A stretch of 64,000 bases of DNA, taken from the NCBI GenBank assembly GCA_934663595.1, contig CAKUKM010000001.1, positions 282,428-346,427 on the forward strand. The letters run 5' to 3'. Position numbers and translations under genes: made by a program. The notes under the pieces are model-generated. The model was not told the origin of the DNA and did no database searches. It saw only the letters and a program-made list of their open reading frames with translations. Within the stretch, counting starts at the first letter, position 1. Each line of letters opens with the position of its first letter. Of this stretch, positions 31,973 through 41,525 are shown in pieces. This DNA is from an uncultured Clostridia bacterium (GTDB lineage Bacteria; Bacillota; Clostridia; Christensenellales; Aristaeellaceae).

Positions 31973-32686
31973 ATGCGCCTTACGATTCTCGGAAACAACG
32001 GCCCCTACCCCGCGCCCGGCGGCGCGTGCTCCGGCTATCTCGTCGAAAGCGACAGCGGAAACACGCGGATTTTGATCGACTGCGGAACGGGCGTGCTGGC
32101 GAGCCTTACGAAAATACTGCCGGCGGAGCGGCTGAATGCGATCGTGCTGAGCCATCTGCACTTTGATCACATGTCCGACATGCTGCCGATGCGCTATTAT
32201 TTCCAGTTTCATCCGCTCGCCCGGCCGATGAACGTGTTTCTCCCCGGCGCTCCGGCGGACGTGCGCGCGCTGATGGAGGATAAGCAGTTCGACCTCTGGC
32301 CGATGCGCGAATCGACGATCGGCGAAATGCGGCTGCGCTTCTGCCGCGTGCGCCATCCGGCGCCGACCTATGCGGTCAGCGTGGAATGCGACGGCCGGCG
32401 AATGGTCTATACGGGCGACACGAACACGGAGCCGGCGCTCGAGCTGTTTGCAGACGGCGCGGATCTGCTTCTGGCCGACGCGGGCCTTTCCGGCGTGGAT
32501 TATTCCGAAAACGCGCCGCACCTGTCCGCGGGTTTGTGCGGCCGACTGGCGCGGGACGCGCGGGCAAAGCAGCTCGTGCTCACGCATTTAAACCCCAAAT
32601 ACGCGCCGGAAGCGCTGCTTGACGAGGCGCGCGCGTTCTTCCCGAGTGCGGAGCTGGCGGAAATCGGCGACGTTCGGTATCTCTGA
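31973..32686 (+). CDS. MBL-fold metallohydrolase (RNase Z-like/YhfI group)
   Basis: A 237-residue metallo-beta-lactamase-fold protein. The opening MRLTILGNNGPYPAPGGACSGYLVE, the zinc motif SHLHFDH (HxHxDH), a later His (RHPAPTYAV), the Asp of YTGDT and a final His in LTHLNPKY give a complete di-metal site. Related proteins are RNase Z-like or cyclic-nucleotide-phosphodiesterase-like hydrolases; the substrate is not known. AGGAG is about 11 bases upstream, somewhat far. It heads a probable operon with comEC and holA, starting 42 bases after the -10. Confidence 0.85.
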   Translation: MRLTILGNNGPYPAPGGACSGYLVESDSGNTRILIDCGTGVLASLTKILPAERLNAIVLSHLHFDHMSDMLPMRYYFQFHPLARPMNVFLPGAPADVRALMEDKQFDLWPMRESTIGEMRLRFCRVRHPAPTYAVSVECDGRRMVYTGDTNTEPALELFADGADLLLADAGLSGVDYSENAPHLSAGLCGRLARDARAKQLVLTHLNPKYAPEALLDEARAFFPSAELAEIGDVRYL

Positions 32687-32688
32687 CG

Positions 32689-35058
32689 ATGTTAAGGCCG
32701 GTAAATGCAATGCTGGGCTGGATTCGCCGGCAGGCGCACGCGCGCCCGCTGGCAATGGGCGCCGTCTGCTTTCTCGCGGGCGTTCTGCTGGCGCAGCGCA
32801 TTTCCGCCCTCGCAGCATGGATCGCGGTCGGCCTGCTTCTGGTTTCCTCGATTCTCGTTCGCGGGCGCTGGCGAGCGCTTCCGGTATTGCTGCTGGTCGC
32901 TTCGCTCGGCTGCGTGCGCATGCAGTGCGCGCTGAAGGCCCATCCGCCGGTGGAATCGCAGTTTTCGGTTTCATTTGCGGGCACGGTCGTCTCCGATCCG
33001 CTTTACGATTCGGACAAGCAGCGCATCATCTGCGCGTTTCAGCTGAATTCCATTGCCGAACAGCCCTCAAACGCACGCGTGCGGCTGTATCTGCGCAGCG
33101 ATATTCTTCCGCTTTCCGGCATTGAATACGGCCAGACGCTCGAATGCTTCGGCCATATCTGGTCGCCGGACGCGGTGACGAATCCGCATCAGTTCAACCA
33201 GCGCGACTGGCTGAAGGCGTCGGGCATGACCGGCATGGCGGCGGCAAAGCTGGAGGATACGGCCGTTTCGCCCGCGAAATCCAGCCTCGGGCGCACAATT
33301 TCGCTGCTTCGCAATCGCATTTCCGAGCGAATCGACGCGCTGTTTCCGAACAGCGCGGAGCTGGTGCGCGCGTTCGTGCTGGGCGATCGCAGCGGCCTGG
33401 ACGATTCGCTGACGGACGCGTTTCGCGATGCGGGCATCACGCACCTGATCTGCATTTCCGGCATGCACGTCTCCGTGCTCGCGATGGCGGTTTCCGCGCT
33501 GCTCGGCGCGTTTCTTCCGCGGCGCGCGGCCACGGCGGCGACGATTGCGCTGGTGATTCTATACGGCGCGCTGATTGGATTTCCCGCGTCGCTCGTGCGC
33601 GCGGCGAGCATGTTCGCGCTGTTCAACCTCTCGACGCTGGTCGGACGGCCGTCGGACGCGATCACGCGCATTGCGACGGCGCTGCTGGGAATGCTGATTG
33701 CGCAGCCGCTTTACGTGCTGAACGCGGGCTTCGTGCTCTCGTTTGGCGCGACGGCGGGGCTGATTTTGCTGGATTCGCCGATCGAGGCGCTGTTTCGGAT
33801 CGATCGCATGCGCAATCGCATTCCGAGCACAAATGCGGCAAAGCGCCTGTTCTGGCGGCTCGCGCGGTACTTTCCGGAGCTGCTGGCCGCCACGCTCGCG
33901 GCGCAGATCGCCATTCTTCCGGCGGTGGTGCAGTATTTCGGGCTTCCTTCGCTGATTTCGGTTCCGGCAAATTTGTTGGCGGTTCCGCTGGCGATGCTCG
34001 CCTATCCGATTGCGATGGCGGCGCTGCTGCTTTCGGCAATCTGGCTTCCGCTGGGCGGGTTGCTCGCGTTGGTTCCGGATCGAATGTTTTCGCTGCTCGC
34101 GTCGCTGGCCGAATTTCTGTCTGCGCACGCGCCGGAGGGCGTTCAGATTCCGAATTACCCGCTCTGGCTGATCGGAATTCACGCGCTGTTGTGCGTGGCC
34201 GCGTCCGATCTTACGCGAATCCGGATTCGCATTCGCAAATTCCTGCCGCTCGCGATTCCGGCGCTGCTCGGCGTGAGCGTGCTAATCGGATGGCTGTCCG
34301 CAATGGGCTTCGGCGCGATCTTTCTGGACGCGGGTCAGGCCGACGCGGCGCTATTGCATGCGGGCGGACACGTTTACATGATCGACACGGGCGATACATA
34401 CACCCCCGCGGCGGATTACGCGGCGGCGACGTGCGCGCGGCTGGACGCGATCTTCCTTTCGCACCCACATCGCGACCACGCGGGCGGCCTGGCGCGGGTG
34501 CTGGAAAAGCTCCGCCCGGGCGCGATTTACGTGCCCGAGGGCTGGTTTGAGGCCGAGGCGGACGCGGAGGTTTCCGAGGCGATGGCGCGGGCCGCCGAAT
34601 TGGAGATTCCAATTCGCGTGCTTCATGGCGGCGACGAATTAAAGCTCCCGGGCGGCGTAACGCTCTGCGTAACGGCTTCAAAGGGCGATTCAGTGAACGA
34701 TCTGTCGCAGCTGCTGGCCTTTTCAGGCCGCGGGCGGACGTTTCTGTTCACCGGCGATCTCTCGCAAGCAGGTGAACCGGACGCCTATCCGGAGAGCGAC
34801 ATTCTGAAAACGCCGCATCACGGCTCGGCCAGGGCGTGCAGCGCGGCGCTGCTCGAGGCCACGAGCCCCGAGATCGCGATTATTTCCGTCGGGCGCGACA
34901 ATTCCTACGGCCATCCGTCCCCGGAGACGCTGAACCGGCTGGAGGCGGCGGGCTGCGCGGTGTATCGAACGGATCAATGCGGCGCGATTTCGCTGTCCGT
35001 TTCCCGAAACGGCGAAATGCGCGTGCGCACCTTCTTATCCACGGAGGAAAGCAAATGA
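32689..35058 (+). CDS. comEC: DNA internalization competence protein ComEC/Rec2
   Basis: Forms the channel that carries single-stranded DNA across the membrane in transformation. The 789-residue protein has N-terminal membrane segments and an OB-like domain (about 90-180). The competence domain has LGDRSGLDDSLTDAFRDAGITHLICISGMHVSVLA, followed by many membrane segments and a C-terminal MBL-fold domain with FLDAGQADAALL, SHPHRDHAGGL, FTGDLS, TPHHGSA and GHPSPETL. The start lies 2 bases after the upstream stop with no strong ribosome site, so coupling is likely. comEC followed by holA is a conserved order in Firmicutes. No comEA or comG genes are in the window. Confidence 0.95.
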   Translation: MLRPVNAMLGWIRRQAHARPLAMGAVCFLAGVLLAQRISALAAWIAVGLLLVSSILVRGRWRALPVLLLVASLGCVRMQCALKAHPPVESQFSVSFAGTVVSDPLYDSDKQRIICAFQLNSIAEQPSNARVRLYLRSDILPLSGIEYGQTLECFGHIWSPDAVTNPHQFNQRDWLKASGMTGMAAAKLEDTAVSPAKSSLGRTISLLRNRISERIDALFPNSAELVRAFVLGDRSGLDDSLTDAFRDAGITHLICISGMHVSVLAMAVSALLGAFLPRRAATAATIALVILYGALIGFPASLVRAASMFALFNLSTLVGRPSDAITRIATALLGMLIAQPLYVLNAGFVLSFGATAGLILLDSPIEALFRIDRMRNRIPSTNAAKRLFWRLARYFPELLAATLAAQIAILPAVVQYFGLPSLISVPANLLAVPLAMLAYPIAMAALLLSAIWLPLGGLLALVPDRMFSLLASLAEFLSAHAPEGVQIPNYPLWLIGIHALLCVAASDLTRIRIRIRKFLPLAIPALLGVSVLIGWLSAMGFGAIFLDAGQADAALLHAGGHVYMIDTGDTYTPAADYAAATCARLDAIFLSHPHRDHAGGLARVLEKLRPGAIYVPEGWFEAEADAEVSEAMARAAELEIPIRVLHGGDELKLPGGVTLCVTASKGDSVNDLSQLLAFSGRGRTFLFTGDLSQAGEPDAYPESDILKTPHHGSARACSAALLEATSPEIAIISVGRDNSYGHPSPETLNRLEAAGCAVYRTDQCGAISLSVSRNGEMRVRTFLSTEESK

Positions 35059-36086
35059 ACTGGAGCGATTTCTTTCAGGCAATCAAGGCGGGCGACGTGC
35101 CAAATCTGCTGCTATTCGCCGGCCCCGAGGAATATTTAAAGCGCGAGGCGATCGGCGCGCTGCGCGCCTCTCTCCTGCCGCCGGGCCTTGAGGAGCTCAA
35201 CGAACAGGTGCTGGAGGGCGCGGATGCGCGCGCCATTCTGGACGCAGCGGACACGATGCCGATGATGTGCGATCGCAGAATCGTGATCGTGCGCGACTGG
35301 GCGCCGATGATGCCCGGAAAGAGCAAAAATGAAGAAGGCGACGTTGCGCTGATTGAGAAATGGATTCAGAATCCTCCGCCCGGCTGCGTAACGATCTTCA
35401 CCTTCCGCGGCGATCCCGACAAGCGCAAAAAGGCGACGAATCTGCTCTCAAAGGCGGCGACGGTGGTCGATTTCGATTATCTGACCGATCCGCAGCTGAA
35501 GCAATGGGCCAATCGGCGATTGAAGCCATATGGCAAAAAAATCGCGCCCGACGCGCTTTCGGCGCTCGTATTCATGGCGGGCCGGGAGCTCACGCGCCTG
35601 AGCGGCGAAATCGACAAGCTCGCGGCGTACACGGACAAGGCGGACACGGTTTTGATTGCCGACGTGCAGGCGATCGTGCCGCCGTCGCTGGAATACAATG
35701 TATTTGAGCTGATGAACCGGCTGCTGGACGGAAACCTCGGCGAGGCGGAGAAGATGCTCGCCAATCTCCTGCAAAACGGCCAGAATCCGGTGGGCATACT
35801 GGCCATGCTCTCTCGCCAGCTGCGGCAGCTGACGCATATGCGCTTCGCGCTCGACGCGGGAAAGCCGGTGCTGACGGTGCAGGAGGCGCTGAAGCTGCAT
35901 CCCTATGCGGCCAAACAGCTCGCCCGGCAGGCAAAGCTGCGCCCGGCGGAGGCGCTGCACGCGCTGTTTGAGGAAGCGATTGAATACGATTTTCAGATCA
36001 AGAGCGGCAGGCTGCGCGACAGCGAGGCTCTCGGCGCGCTGATGATCAAAATCGCCGATTCAGGGCTTGCAAAGCGCGGGAACTAA
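35055..36086 (+). CDS. holA: DNA polymerase III delta subunit
   Basis: Clamp-loader subunit that opens the beta sliding clamp. The 343-residue protein has the HolA order: N-terminal LLLFAGPEEYLKREAI, VIVRDW, TFRGDPDKRKK, central FDYLTDPQLKQWANRRLKPYGKKI, ELTRLSGEIDKLAAYT, and C-terminal NGQNPVGILAMLSRQLRQL and EAIEYDFQIKSGR. The ATG overlaps the comEC stop, with GGAGGAAA 6 bases ahead. The promoter for the next gene lies inside its last codons. In Bacillus the same gene is yqeN, next to comEC. Confidence 0.95.
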   Translation: MNWSDFFQAIKAGDVPNLLLFAGPEEYLKREAIGALRASLLPPGLEELNEQVLEGADARAILDAADTMPMMCDRRIVIVRDWAPMMPGKSKNEEGDVALIEKWIQNPPPGCVTIFTFRGDPDKRKKATNLLSKAATVVDFDYLTDPQLKQWANRRLKPYGKKIAPDALSALVFMAGRELTRLSGEIDKLAAYTDKADTVLIADVQAIVPPSLEYNVFELMNRLLDGNLGEAEKMLANLLQNGQNPVGILAMLSRQLRQLTHMRFALDAGKPVLTVQEALKLHPYAAKQLARQAKLRPAEALHALFEEAIEYDFQIKSGRLRDSEALGALMIKIADSGLAKRGN

Positions 36087-36095
36087 TGCTATACT
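36067..36095 (+). promoter_or_regulatory. Promoter of small secreted protein gene
   Basis: TTGCAA (36067-36072) and extended -10 TGCTATACT (36090-36095 for TATACT), 17-base spacer. The -35 lies within the end of holA. Confidence 0.75.
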
Positions 36096-36139
36096 TATTC
36101 CGTCTAAGGATCGTGAACCAAACTAGGGAGGTAATGATC

Positions 36140-36619
36140 ATGAGACGTATAATTGCTGCATTGTGTGTTGTCATTCTGCTGGCGGCGAACCTTTCGGCGC
36201 TTGCCGAGGTGCCGCAGTTCAGCAATTCGTTGTTTGCCAGCGGCAAGGACGCGCTGGTCTATCTCGCATCCGGCGAATACGAGCGGCTGGTGACGCTGCT
36301 TCCGTTCTCCGACGTGTCCCCGAGCGCGAGCGAATGGCAGGATTTTGCCGAGGGCAATTTTACCACGCTCGCCAACGGCGTGCAGACGGACTACGCGGTG
36401 GCCTACTGGAACGAGACGGACTGGCGGCTGGCCATTCCGGTTTCGGAACCGAACGATGATTCGGTCGAGGTGCTGGTGCTGATCAGCCCGGACGGAAACA
36501 CGCTGACCGGCTATCGCTATGCGACCTGGGGCGAAATCAGTCTGGAATACGAATCCGCGTCCTACACGATCTGGAACAAGGAATACGTGCCGAACGCGCC
36601 CGTCGTCACCTTCGACTGA
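36140..36619 (+). CDS. Small secreted protein of unknown function
   Basis: A 159-residue protein with a cleavable-looking signal peptide (RRIIAALCVVILLAANLSALA, cut after ALA). The mature part of about 135 residues has FASGKDALVYLASGEYERLVTLLPF and ends in a beta-rich region (VEVLVLISPDGNTLTGYRYATWGEISLEY). No known family was recognised. ATG 36140 is chosen because GGGAGG lies 8 bases ahead; an in-frame ATG two codons earlier is too close to it. It has its own strong promoter and a terminator, so it is monocistronic. Confidence 0.75.
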   Translation: MRRIIAALCVVILLAANLSALAEVPQFSNSLFASGKDALVYLASGEYERLVTLLPFSDVSPSASEWQDFAEGNFTTLANGVQTDYAVAYWNETDWRLAIPVSEPNDDSVEVLVLISPDGNTLTGYRYATWGEISLEYESASYTIWNKEYVPNAPVVTFD

Positions 36620-36632
36620 TCCGCAAATTCAC

Positions 36633-36675
36633 AAAAAGGCCTCCTGCGCTTTTTACACGCAGGAGGCCTTTTCTC
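36633..36675 (+). terminator. Bidirectional terminator between convergent genes
   Basis: AAAAAGGCCTCCTGCG pairs with CGCAGGAGGCCTTTT around a CTTTTTACA loop, with A-run and T-run on either side. Confidence 0.92.
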
Positions 36676-36717
36676 TATGTGTTCCCCGCGCTGTTGAAAG
36701 CGCGGGGACGTTTTGCA

Positions 36718-39171
36718 TTACCGGATGTCGTATACGCTGCGGACGTTGAAAGCGCTTCCCGTTCCGCGCAGAATGCGAATACGGCGGGAATCGGCGTTCA
36801 GGTCGAAATAGTTGTCCTCGAGCAGCACGTCGCCGTCGGCGCAGGAAATCTCCACCGCGCGCGCATAGGCGTCGGCGGAAACGATCAGCTCGTCGCCCTC
36901 GCGCGCGACAGTCAGATGCGGATCGACAAACGCGAAATGCTTCGGCGGGCAGAACAGCGCTGTGCCGGACGAGACCAGCACGCCGTCACACCAGAGCTCG
37001 TAGGACGCGTAATCGCCGTGCAGCTTCGCCTCCGGGAACTCAACCTTCTCCAGCCATTTCGCGCTCAGCGCGGGAACCTCGATCGTTTCGCTGCCGAAGC
37101 GCAGGATCTCGCCCTTCGCGTTGCGCAGCGCCCAGCGCACCTCGGCCTCGACCGGATGCATCGTTTCATTCGACACATTCAGGCGAATCGACTTCTCCAC
37201 CGCGTCCTCGCGCATTTCGCTGTTGACGTTCGTGCGCTGCGTGAGCGTGCCCTGCTCCTCGCAGGAGAGCAGCACCGGCGCGAAGAAGCGTCTGGCCGAA
37301 TAGTGCAGCGCCTTCCAGCGGCCGAAATAGTCGATCGACGACCAGCTCGCGACCGGCCAGCAATCGTTCAGCTGCCAGTAAATCGCGCCCATGCAGCGGC
37401 CGCGATGACGGCGCCAGTGCTCCACGCCATAGCGAATCGCATCCGCCTGCAGCAGCTGCGACGCATAGACCAGCGTGTCCAGATTCGTCGGATACAGGAA
37501 CGTCTGCGCGAGATAATTCATGATCTTGCCGTTCGCCGCATCGTTGCGCTGGTGCTTTTCCATGACGTAGGAGAAGATATTGCGGTCCTCGGGCTCGGTG
37601 AACGATTCGATCGTCTTTACGCTCGGGAACGACTGGAAGCCGAATTCGGACACATAGCGGAAGAAATACTTCCGATATTCGGTAAACGGCTTGTTCTTGT
37701 GCCAGACCTCCCAATAGTGCACGTCGCCGCGGTTCGGATCGTTCGGCTCGTCAAAGCTGCCGCCTGACGACGGCGAGGCCGGCCAATAGAACGTTTCCGG
37801 GTCGTTTTCGCGAAGCACCTGCGGAATGATGTATTCATACATCTTGATGTAGTCCGCGACCTGACCCGGCGTCTGGCCGTACCAGTCCTCGAGCACGCCC
37901 TGTTCCATTTCGTTGTTGCCGCACCAGAGGCCCAGCGACGCATGATGGCGCAGGCGGCGAATGTTGTCGCGGAATTCGGCGCGAATGTTTTCCTCGAAAT
38001 GCCCCGTCAGCTCATACATCGCGCACGCGAACATGAAATCCTGCCAGACCACGATGCCCAGCTCGTCGCAAATATCGTAGAACCAGTCGTCCGGATAATA
38101 GCCGCCGCCCCAGACGCGAATGGAATTGTAATTCGCGCGCCTGGCGTCCTCGAGCAGCAGGCGCGTGCGCTCGGGCGTGACGCGGCGAAGAATGTTGTCC
38201 TCCGGAATGTAATCGCCACCCATCGCGAAGATGGACACGCCGTTTACATTCGTTTCAAACGATTCGCCCCATTCGTCCTTCACGCGGCGAACGGTCATCC
38301 TGCGCAGTCCGATGCGCCTCTCCCACACGTCGATCAGCTCGCCGTCGTCGTCGATCAGTTCGGCGCGCACGGTATACAGCGGCTGCTTGCCATAGCCATT
38401 CGGCCACCAGAGCAGCGGATTGCCGATCAGGATGTCCGCGTCCGTGGCGGTAAAGGTCTCGCCGCTCGGGCTGATTACGGTATAGCGCACCGAATACTCC
38501 GGCTGCATGCATTCGCACAATCCGTCGTAGGTTTCAATCAGCGGCTCAAACTCGAGGCGGACTCTTCCGTCGGCATGCTCCTGGCGAACGTATACGCTTT
38601 CGAGGCGCGCGGCGTGGATCTGCTCGAGGTAAATATCGCGCCAGACGCCTGCGTCGGGAAGCCTCGGGCCCCAGTCCCAGCCGAACATGCAGTGCGCCTT
38701 GCGCAGGTGCACGAAGCCCTCCGTAGCATCCCACGAGCCCTTTACCGGGCTCTTTGCATAGGCCTCGCGCGCGGCGCGGGTCGGCGAATGGAACGTAATC
38801 TCAATTTCATTCTCGCCCGGCGCGACGTAATCCAGAATGTCCGTGCGCCAGACGCGGTGCATGTTGTCCGCCTCGAGCACGATTTCGCCGTTGACGCGAA
38901 CGGTCGCGAGCGTGTCCAGGCCCTCGCAGGTCAGGTTCAGCGCGTCGCAGACGAGATTTTCCTCCGTCAGATCAAACGTGCGGCGGTAAACATAGTCCTT
39001 TTCCATCAGGTCGAACGCCTTCAGCTCGTTGTCGCGCCAGAACGGATCCTCCATCTTGCCCGCGTCCAGCAGATCGGCATAGACCGACCCGGGAACGGTG
39101 GCGGAAATCCACTCGGCGTCCTCCAGCGCGCGCATTTCCCATGCGCCGTTCAGCATAATTTTCCGATTCAT
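36718..39171 (-). CDS. Beta-mannosidase (glycoside hydrolase family 2)
   Basis: An 817-residue cytoplasmic enzyme (no signal peptide) that releases mannose from beta-mannosides. The GH2 layout is clear: sugar-binding domain (LNGAWEMRAL, VPGSVYADLLDAGKMEDPFWRDNE, HSPTRAAREAY, FGWDWGPRLPDAGVW), an Ig-like domain, and the catalytic TIM barrel (GGDYIPEDN, VWGGGYYPDDWFYDICDELGIVVWQDFMFACAMY). The acid/base Glu is in CGNNEME and the nucleophile Glu in SEFGFQSFPS; an accessory C-terminal domain follows. AAGGAGG precedes the ATG by 6 bases. The ATG overlaps the recQ stop by four bases. No transporter or other glycosidase is nearby. Confidence 0.93.
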   Translation of the reverse strand: MNRKIMLNGAWEMRALEDAEWISATVPGSVYADLLDAGKMEDPFWRDNELKAFDLMEKDYVYRRTFDLTEENLVCDALNLTCEGLDTLATVRVNGEIVLEADNMHRVWRTDILDYVAPGENEIEITFHSPTRAAREAYAKSPVKGSWDATEGFVHLRKAHCMFGWDWGPRLPDAGVWRDIYLEQIHAARLESVYVRQEHADGRVRLEFEPLIETYDGLCECMQPEYSVRYTVISPSGETFTATDADILIGNPLLWWPNGYGKQPLYTVRAELIDDDGELIDVWERRIGLRRMTVRRVKDEWGESFETNVNGVSIFAMGGDYIPEDNILRRVTPERTRLLLEDARRANYNSIRVWGGGYYPDDWFYDICDELGIVVWQDFMFACAMYELTGHFEENIRAEFRDNIRRLRHHASLGLWCGNNEMEQGVLEDWYGQTPGQVADYIKMYEYIIPQVLRENDPETFYWPASPSSGGSFDEPNDPNRGDVHYWEVWHKNKPFTEYRKYFFRYVSEFGFQSFPSVKTIESFTEPEDRNIFSYVMEKHQRNDAANGKIMNYLAQTFLYPTNLDTLVYASQLLQADAIRYGVEHWRRHRGRCMGAIYWQLNDCWPVASWSSIDYFGRWKALHYSARRFFAPVLLSCEEQGTLTQRTNVNSEMREDAVEKSIRLNVSNETMHPVEAEVRWALRNAKGEILRFGSETIEVPALSAKWLEKVEFPEAKLHGDYASYELWCDGVLVSSGTALFCPPKHFAFVDPHLTVAREGDELIVSADAYARAVEISCADGDVLLEDNYFDLNADSRRIRILRGTGSAFNVRSVYDIR

Positions 39172-41336
39172 GTTCTTCCTCCTTTTTCCTGCAGGTATTC
39201 CTGAATTTCATTTAAAAACGCCTTGCCAAACTGGCGCAGCTTTACCGCGCCGATTCCGCCGATTTGCGCCATTTCCTCCATGGTGGACGGCGTTTTGTCC
39301 GCCATCTCGCGCAGGGAGCTGTCGTGCATGATCACATACGGCGGCACGCCCCGCGCATTTGCAATCTTCCGTCTGAGCGCCGACAGGCGATCAAACAGCG
39401 CCTGATCCGCGCTGATCGGCAGCGATTCGCGCTTCTTCTTCGCCTTCTCCGGCTTTCGCTTAAACACCTGAATGCGCTTTTCGCCGGCCAGCACGCGATC
39501 CGCCTCGGGCCCGAGATGCAAAACGGCGTATTGCCCCGTGGCCATTTCGCGCATCTGTTCCTCGATCGCGCCGCATTCTATCAGCGCGTCGATCAGGGCG
39601 GAAATTTCGCCGCTCGCGCGGTTGCCCAGCGCGCCGAACGCCTCGTAGCGGTCGAGATTCCAACTGTCCGTCCGCTGCGTGCTCGCGCCGCGCAGAATCT
39701 CAATCAGCGCCGTTCGCGCAAAGCGCTCGCCCGTTTCCTCAATGGCCGAAAGCACCGCCCGCGCCTCGGAGCTCTGATCCACCGTCTCCGGCGGCTCCAG
39801 GCAATTCAGGCAGAAGCCGCAATGATCCGGCGCCTTTTCCCCGAAATAGCGCAGTATTTTCGCGCGCAGACAGTCCGGCGTCTGGCAATAGCGAATCATG
39901 GCGTTCAGGCGCTCGTACGCGCCCTGCTGCAGCGTGCGCCTTTCGGATTCCGAAAGCCCCGCTTCCTCGCCCATGTGCTCGATGAAGCGCTTCTGGGTCA
40001 GGATATCCTGCTTGCCGAACAGGAGATGGCAATCCGCCCGCTCGCCGTCGCGGCCCGCGCGGCCGATTTCCTGATAGTAGCTCTCCGGGTCCTTCGGCAT
40101 GTTGTAATGAATCACGAACCGCACGTTCGATTTGTCGATGCCCATGCCGAACGCGTTCGTCGCCACCATGACCTCGCGGCGATCATAGGCGAAATCGTCC
40201 TGATTCTGCCTGCGCTCCGCATCGGAAAGGCCCGCATGATAGCGCGTCGCGCTCACGCCGTTGTCGAGCAGCTTCTGGGCAACCTCCTCGACCTTCCTGC
40301 GCGTCGCGCAATACACAATTCCGGAAAAACCGCGATAATCGGAGAGGATCCGCAAAAGCGCCGCGTCCCTGTTCGAGGGCTCCGTGACCGACAGATACAG
40401 ATTCTTCCGATCGAAGCCCAGCACCGATTCGAACGGATTCCGCAATTGCAGAATCGCCTTTACGTCCTCGCGCACGCGCGCCGTCGCCGTGGCGGTAAAC
40501 GCGCAGACAACCGGCCGCCTCGGTAGCTGATTTAAGAATTCCGGAATCGAAAGATAGCTCGGCCGGAAATCCTGGCCCCATTGCGAAATGCAGTGTGCCT
40601 CGTCGACCGCGACCAGCGAAATCGGCAGCGAGCGCGCCACGCCCAGAAACCGCCCCGTCAGCAGCCGTTCGGGCGCGACATAGAGGATTTTGTATTGCCC
40701 CGCTGCGGCGTTGGCCAGCGCGAGCTCCATCTGCCGCTCCGTGAGCGAGCTGTTCAGATATGCCGCCGCCACGCCGCTCTGCTTGAGCGCCTGCACCTGA
40801 TCCTTCATCAGCGAAATCAGCGGCGAAACCACGATCGCGACGCCCTTTTTTGCCAGCGCCGGCACCTGATAGCAAAGCGATTTGCCCGAGCCCGTCGGCA
40901 TTACCGCCAGCGTGTCGCGCCCGGACAGGATCGCATTTACGACCTTCTCCTGGCCGTCGCGAAACGAATCATAGCCAAAATAGCGCTTCAGCGCATCGTG
41001 CGGATCGCTGCATTCCGCTTCCGGCGCGGGATTCTCGATCGGCTCGGAATAGATCGCGTCCGCCGGCGGAGCGAAATCCGCTGGCGACAGCAGCGTTTCC
41101 TCCATGTTTTCCCGGGAAAAGTCGTCCGTCTCTCTGGAAAAGCGCGGCATGCGCTTCCCGTCGCGCTCGACGATTTCCTCCCACATGCTGAGCGGGCGCA
41201 CCCAGAGTCCGCGTTCGCCATACAGCGCGCGATACACGACCATCCATTCCCTCGTTTCCGAATGGCGGGCAATGTCGATCAATTCGTATCGATTCCCCTT
41301 GAAATGGCGATAAATTCCCTTTTCCGGCATGTGCAT
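39168..41336 (-). CDS. recQ: RecQ-family DNA helicase with N-terminal DUF1653 domain
   Basis: A 722-residue fusion. Residues 1 to about 65 (RHFKGNRYELIDIARHSE, VVYRALYGERGLWVRPLSMWEEIV) match the small stand-alone DUF1653 domain. After a linker rich in acidic residues and Pro comes a full RecQ: Walker A MPTGSGKS, VDEAHCISQWGQDFRPSY, a zinc-binding C4 region (CLRAKILRYFG, CGFCLNC), a winged helix, and a C-terminal HRDC domain. RecQ is a 3'-5' helicase in recombination repair. ATG 41336 is preferred because the promoter start point (about 41380) rules out the upstream ATGs; the ribosome site is weak, and ATG 41330 is possible. It is coupled to beta-mannosidase. Confidence 0.9.
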   Translation of the reverse strand: MHMPEKGIYRHFKGNRYELIDIARHSETREWMVVYRALYGERGLWVRPLSMWEEIVERDGKRMPRFSRETDDFSRENMEETLLSPADFAPPADAIYSEPIENPAPEAECSDPHDALKRYFGYDSFRDGQEKVVNAILSGRDTLAVMPTGSGKSLCYQVPALAKKGVAIVVSPLISLMKDQVQALKQSGVAAAYLNSSLTERQMELALANAAAGQYKILYVAPERLLTGRFLGVARSLPISLVAVDEAHCISQWGQDFRPSYLSIPEFLNQLPRRPVVCAFTATATARVREDVKAILQLRNPFESVLGFDRKNLYLSVTEPSNRDAALLRILSDYRGFSGIVYCATRRKVEEVAQKLLDNGVSATRYHAGLSDAERRQNQDDFAYDRREVMVATNAFGMGIDKSNVRFVIHYNMPKDPESYYQEIGRAGRDGERADCHLLFGKQDILTQKRFIEHMGEEAGLSESERRTLQQGAYERLNAMIRYCQTPDCLRAKILRYFGEKAPDHCGFCLNCLEPPETVDQSSEARAVLSAIEETGERFARTALIEILRGASTQRTDSWNLDRYEAFGALGNRASGEISALIDALIECGAIEEQMREMATGQYAVLHLGPEADRVLAGEKRIQVFKRKPEKAKKKRESLPISADQALFDRLSALRRKIANARGVPPYVIMHDSSLREMADKTPSTMEEMAQIGGIGAVKLRQFGKAFLNEIQEYLQEKGGRT

Positions 41337-41386
41337 GCGCGTCTGTTCCAGCCTTTCCGAGTATTTTGCACTCTTTTCCATGTAAA

Positions 41387-41415
41387 AATATAGCACAAGT
41401 CGCGCGCAGTGTCAA
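41387..41415 (-). promoter_or_regulatory. Promoter of recQ-mannosidase operon
   Basis: TTGACA (41415-41410) and TATATT (41392-41387) on the minus strand with a 17-base spacer. Its predicted start at about 41380 lies downstream of two in-frame ATGs (41396, 41381). Confidence 0.8.
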
Positions 41416-41525
41416 TTCCATTAAAGAATTCGCCGGTTTTTACAGGTTACATATTGCATCCGAACGCGACATATTGTAAGATAGAATCATCAACAGCAAT
41501 TCCCCTGAGAGGCGGGCGATTTAAA

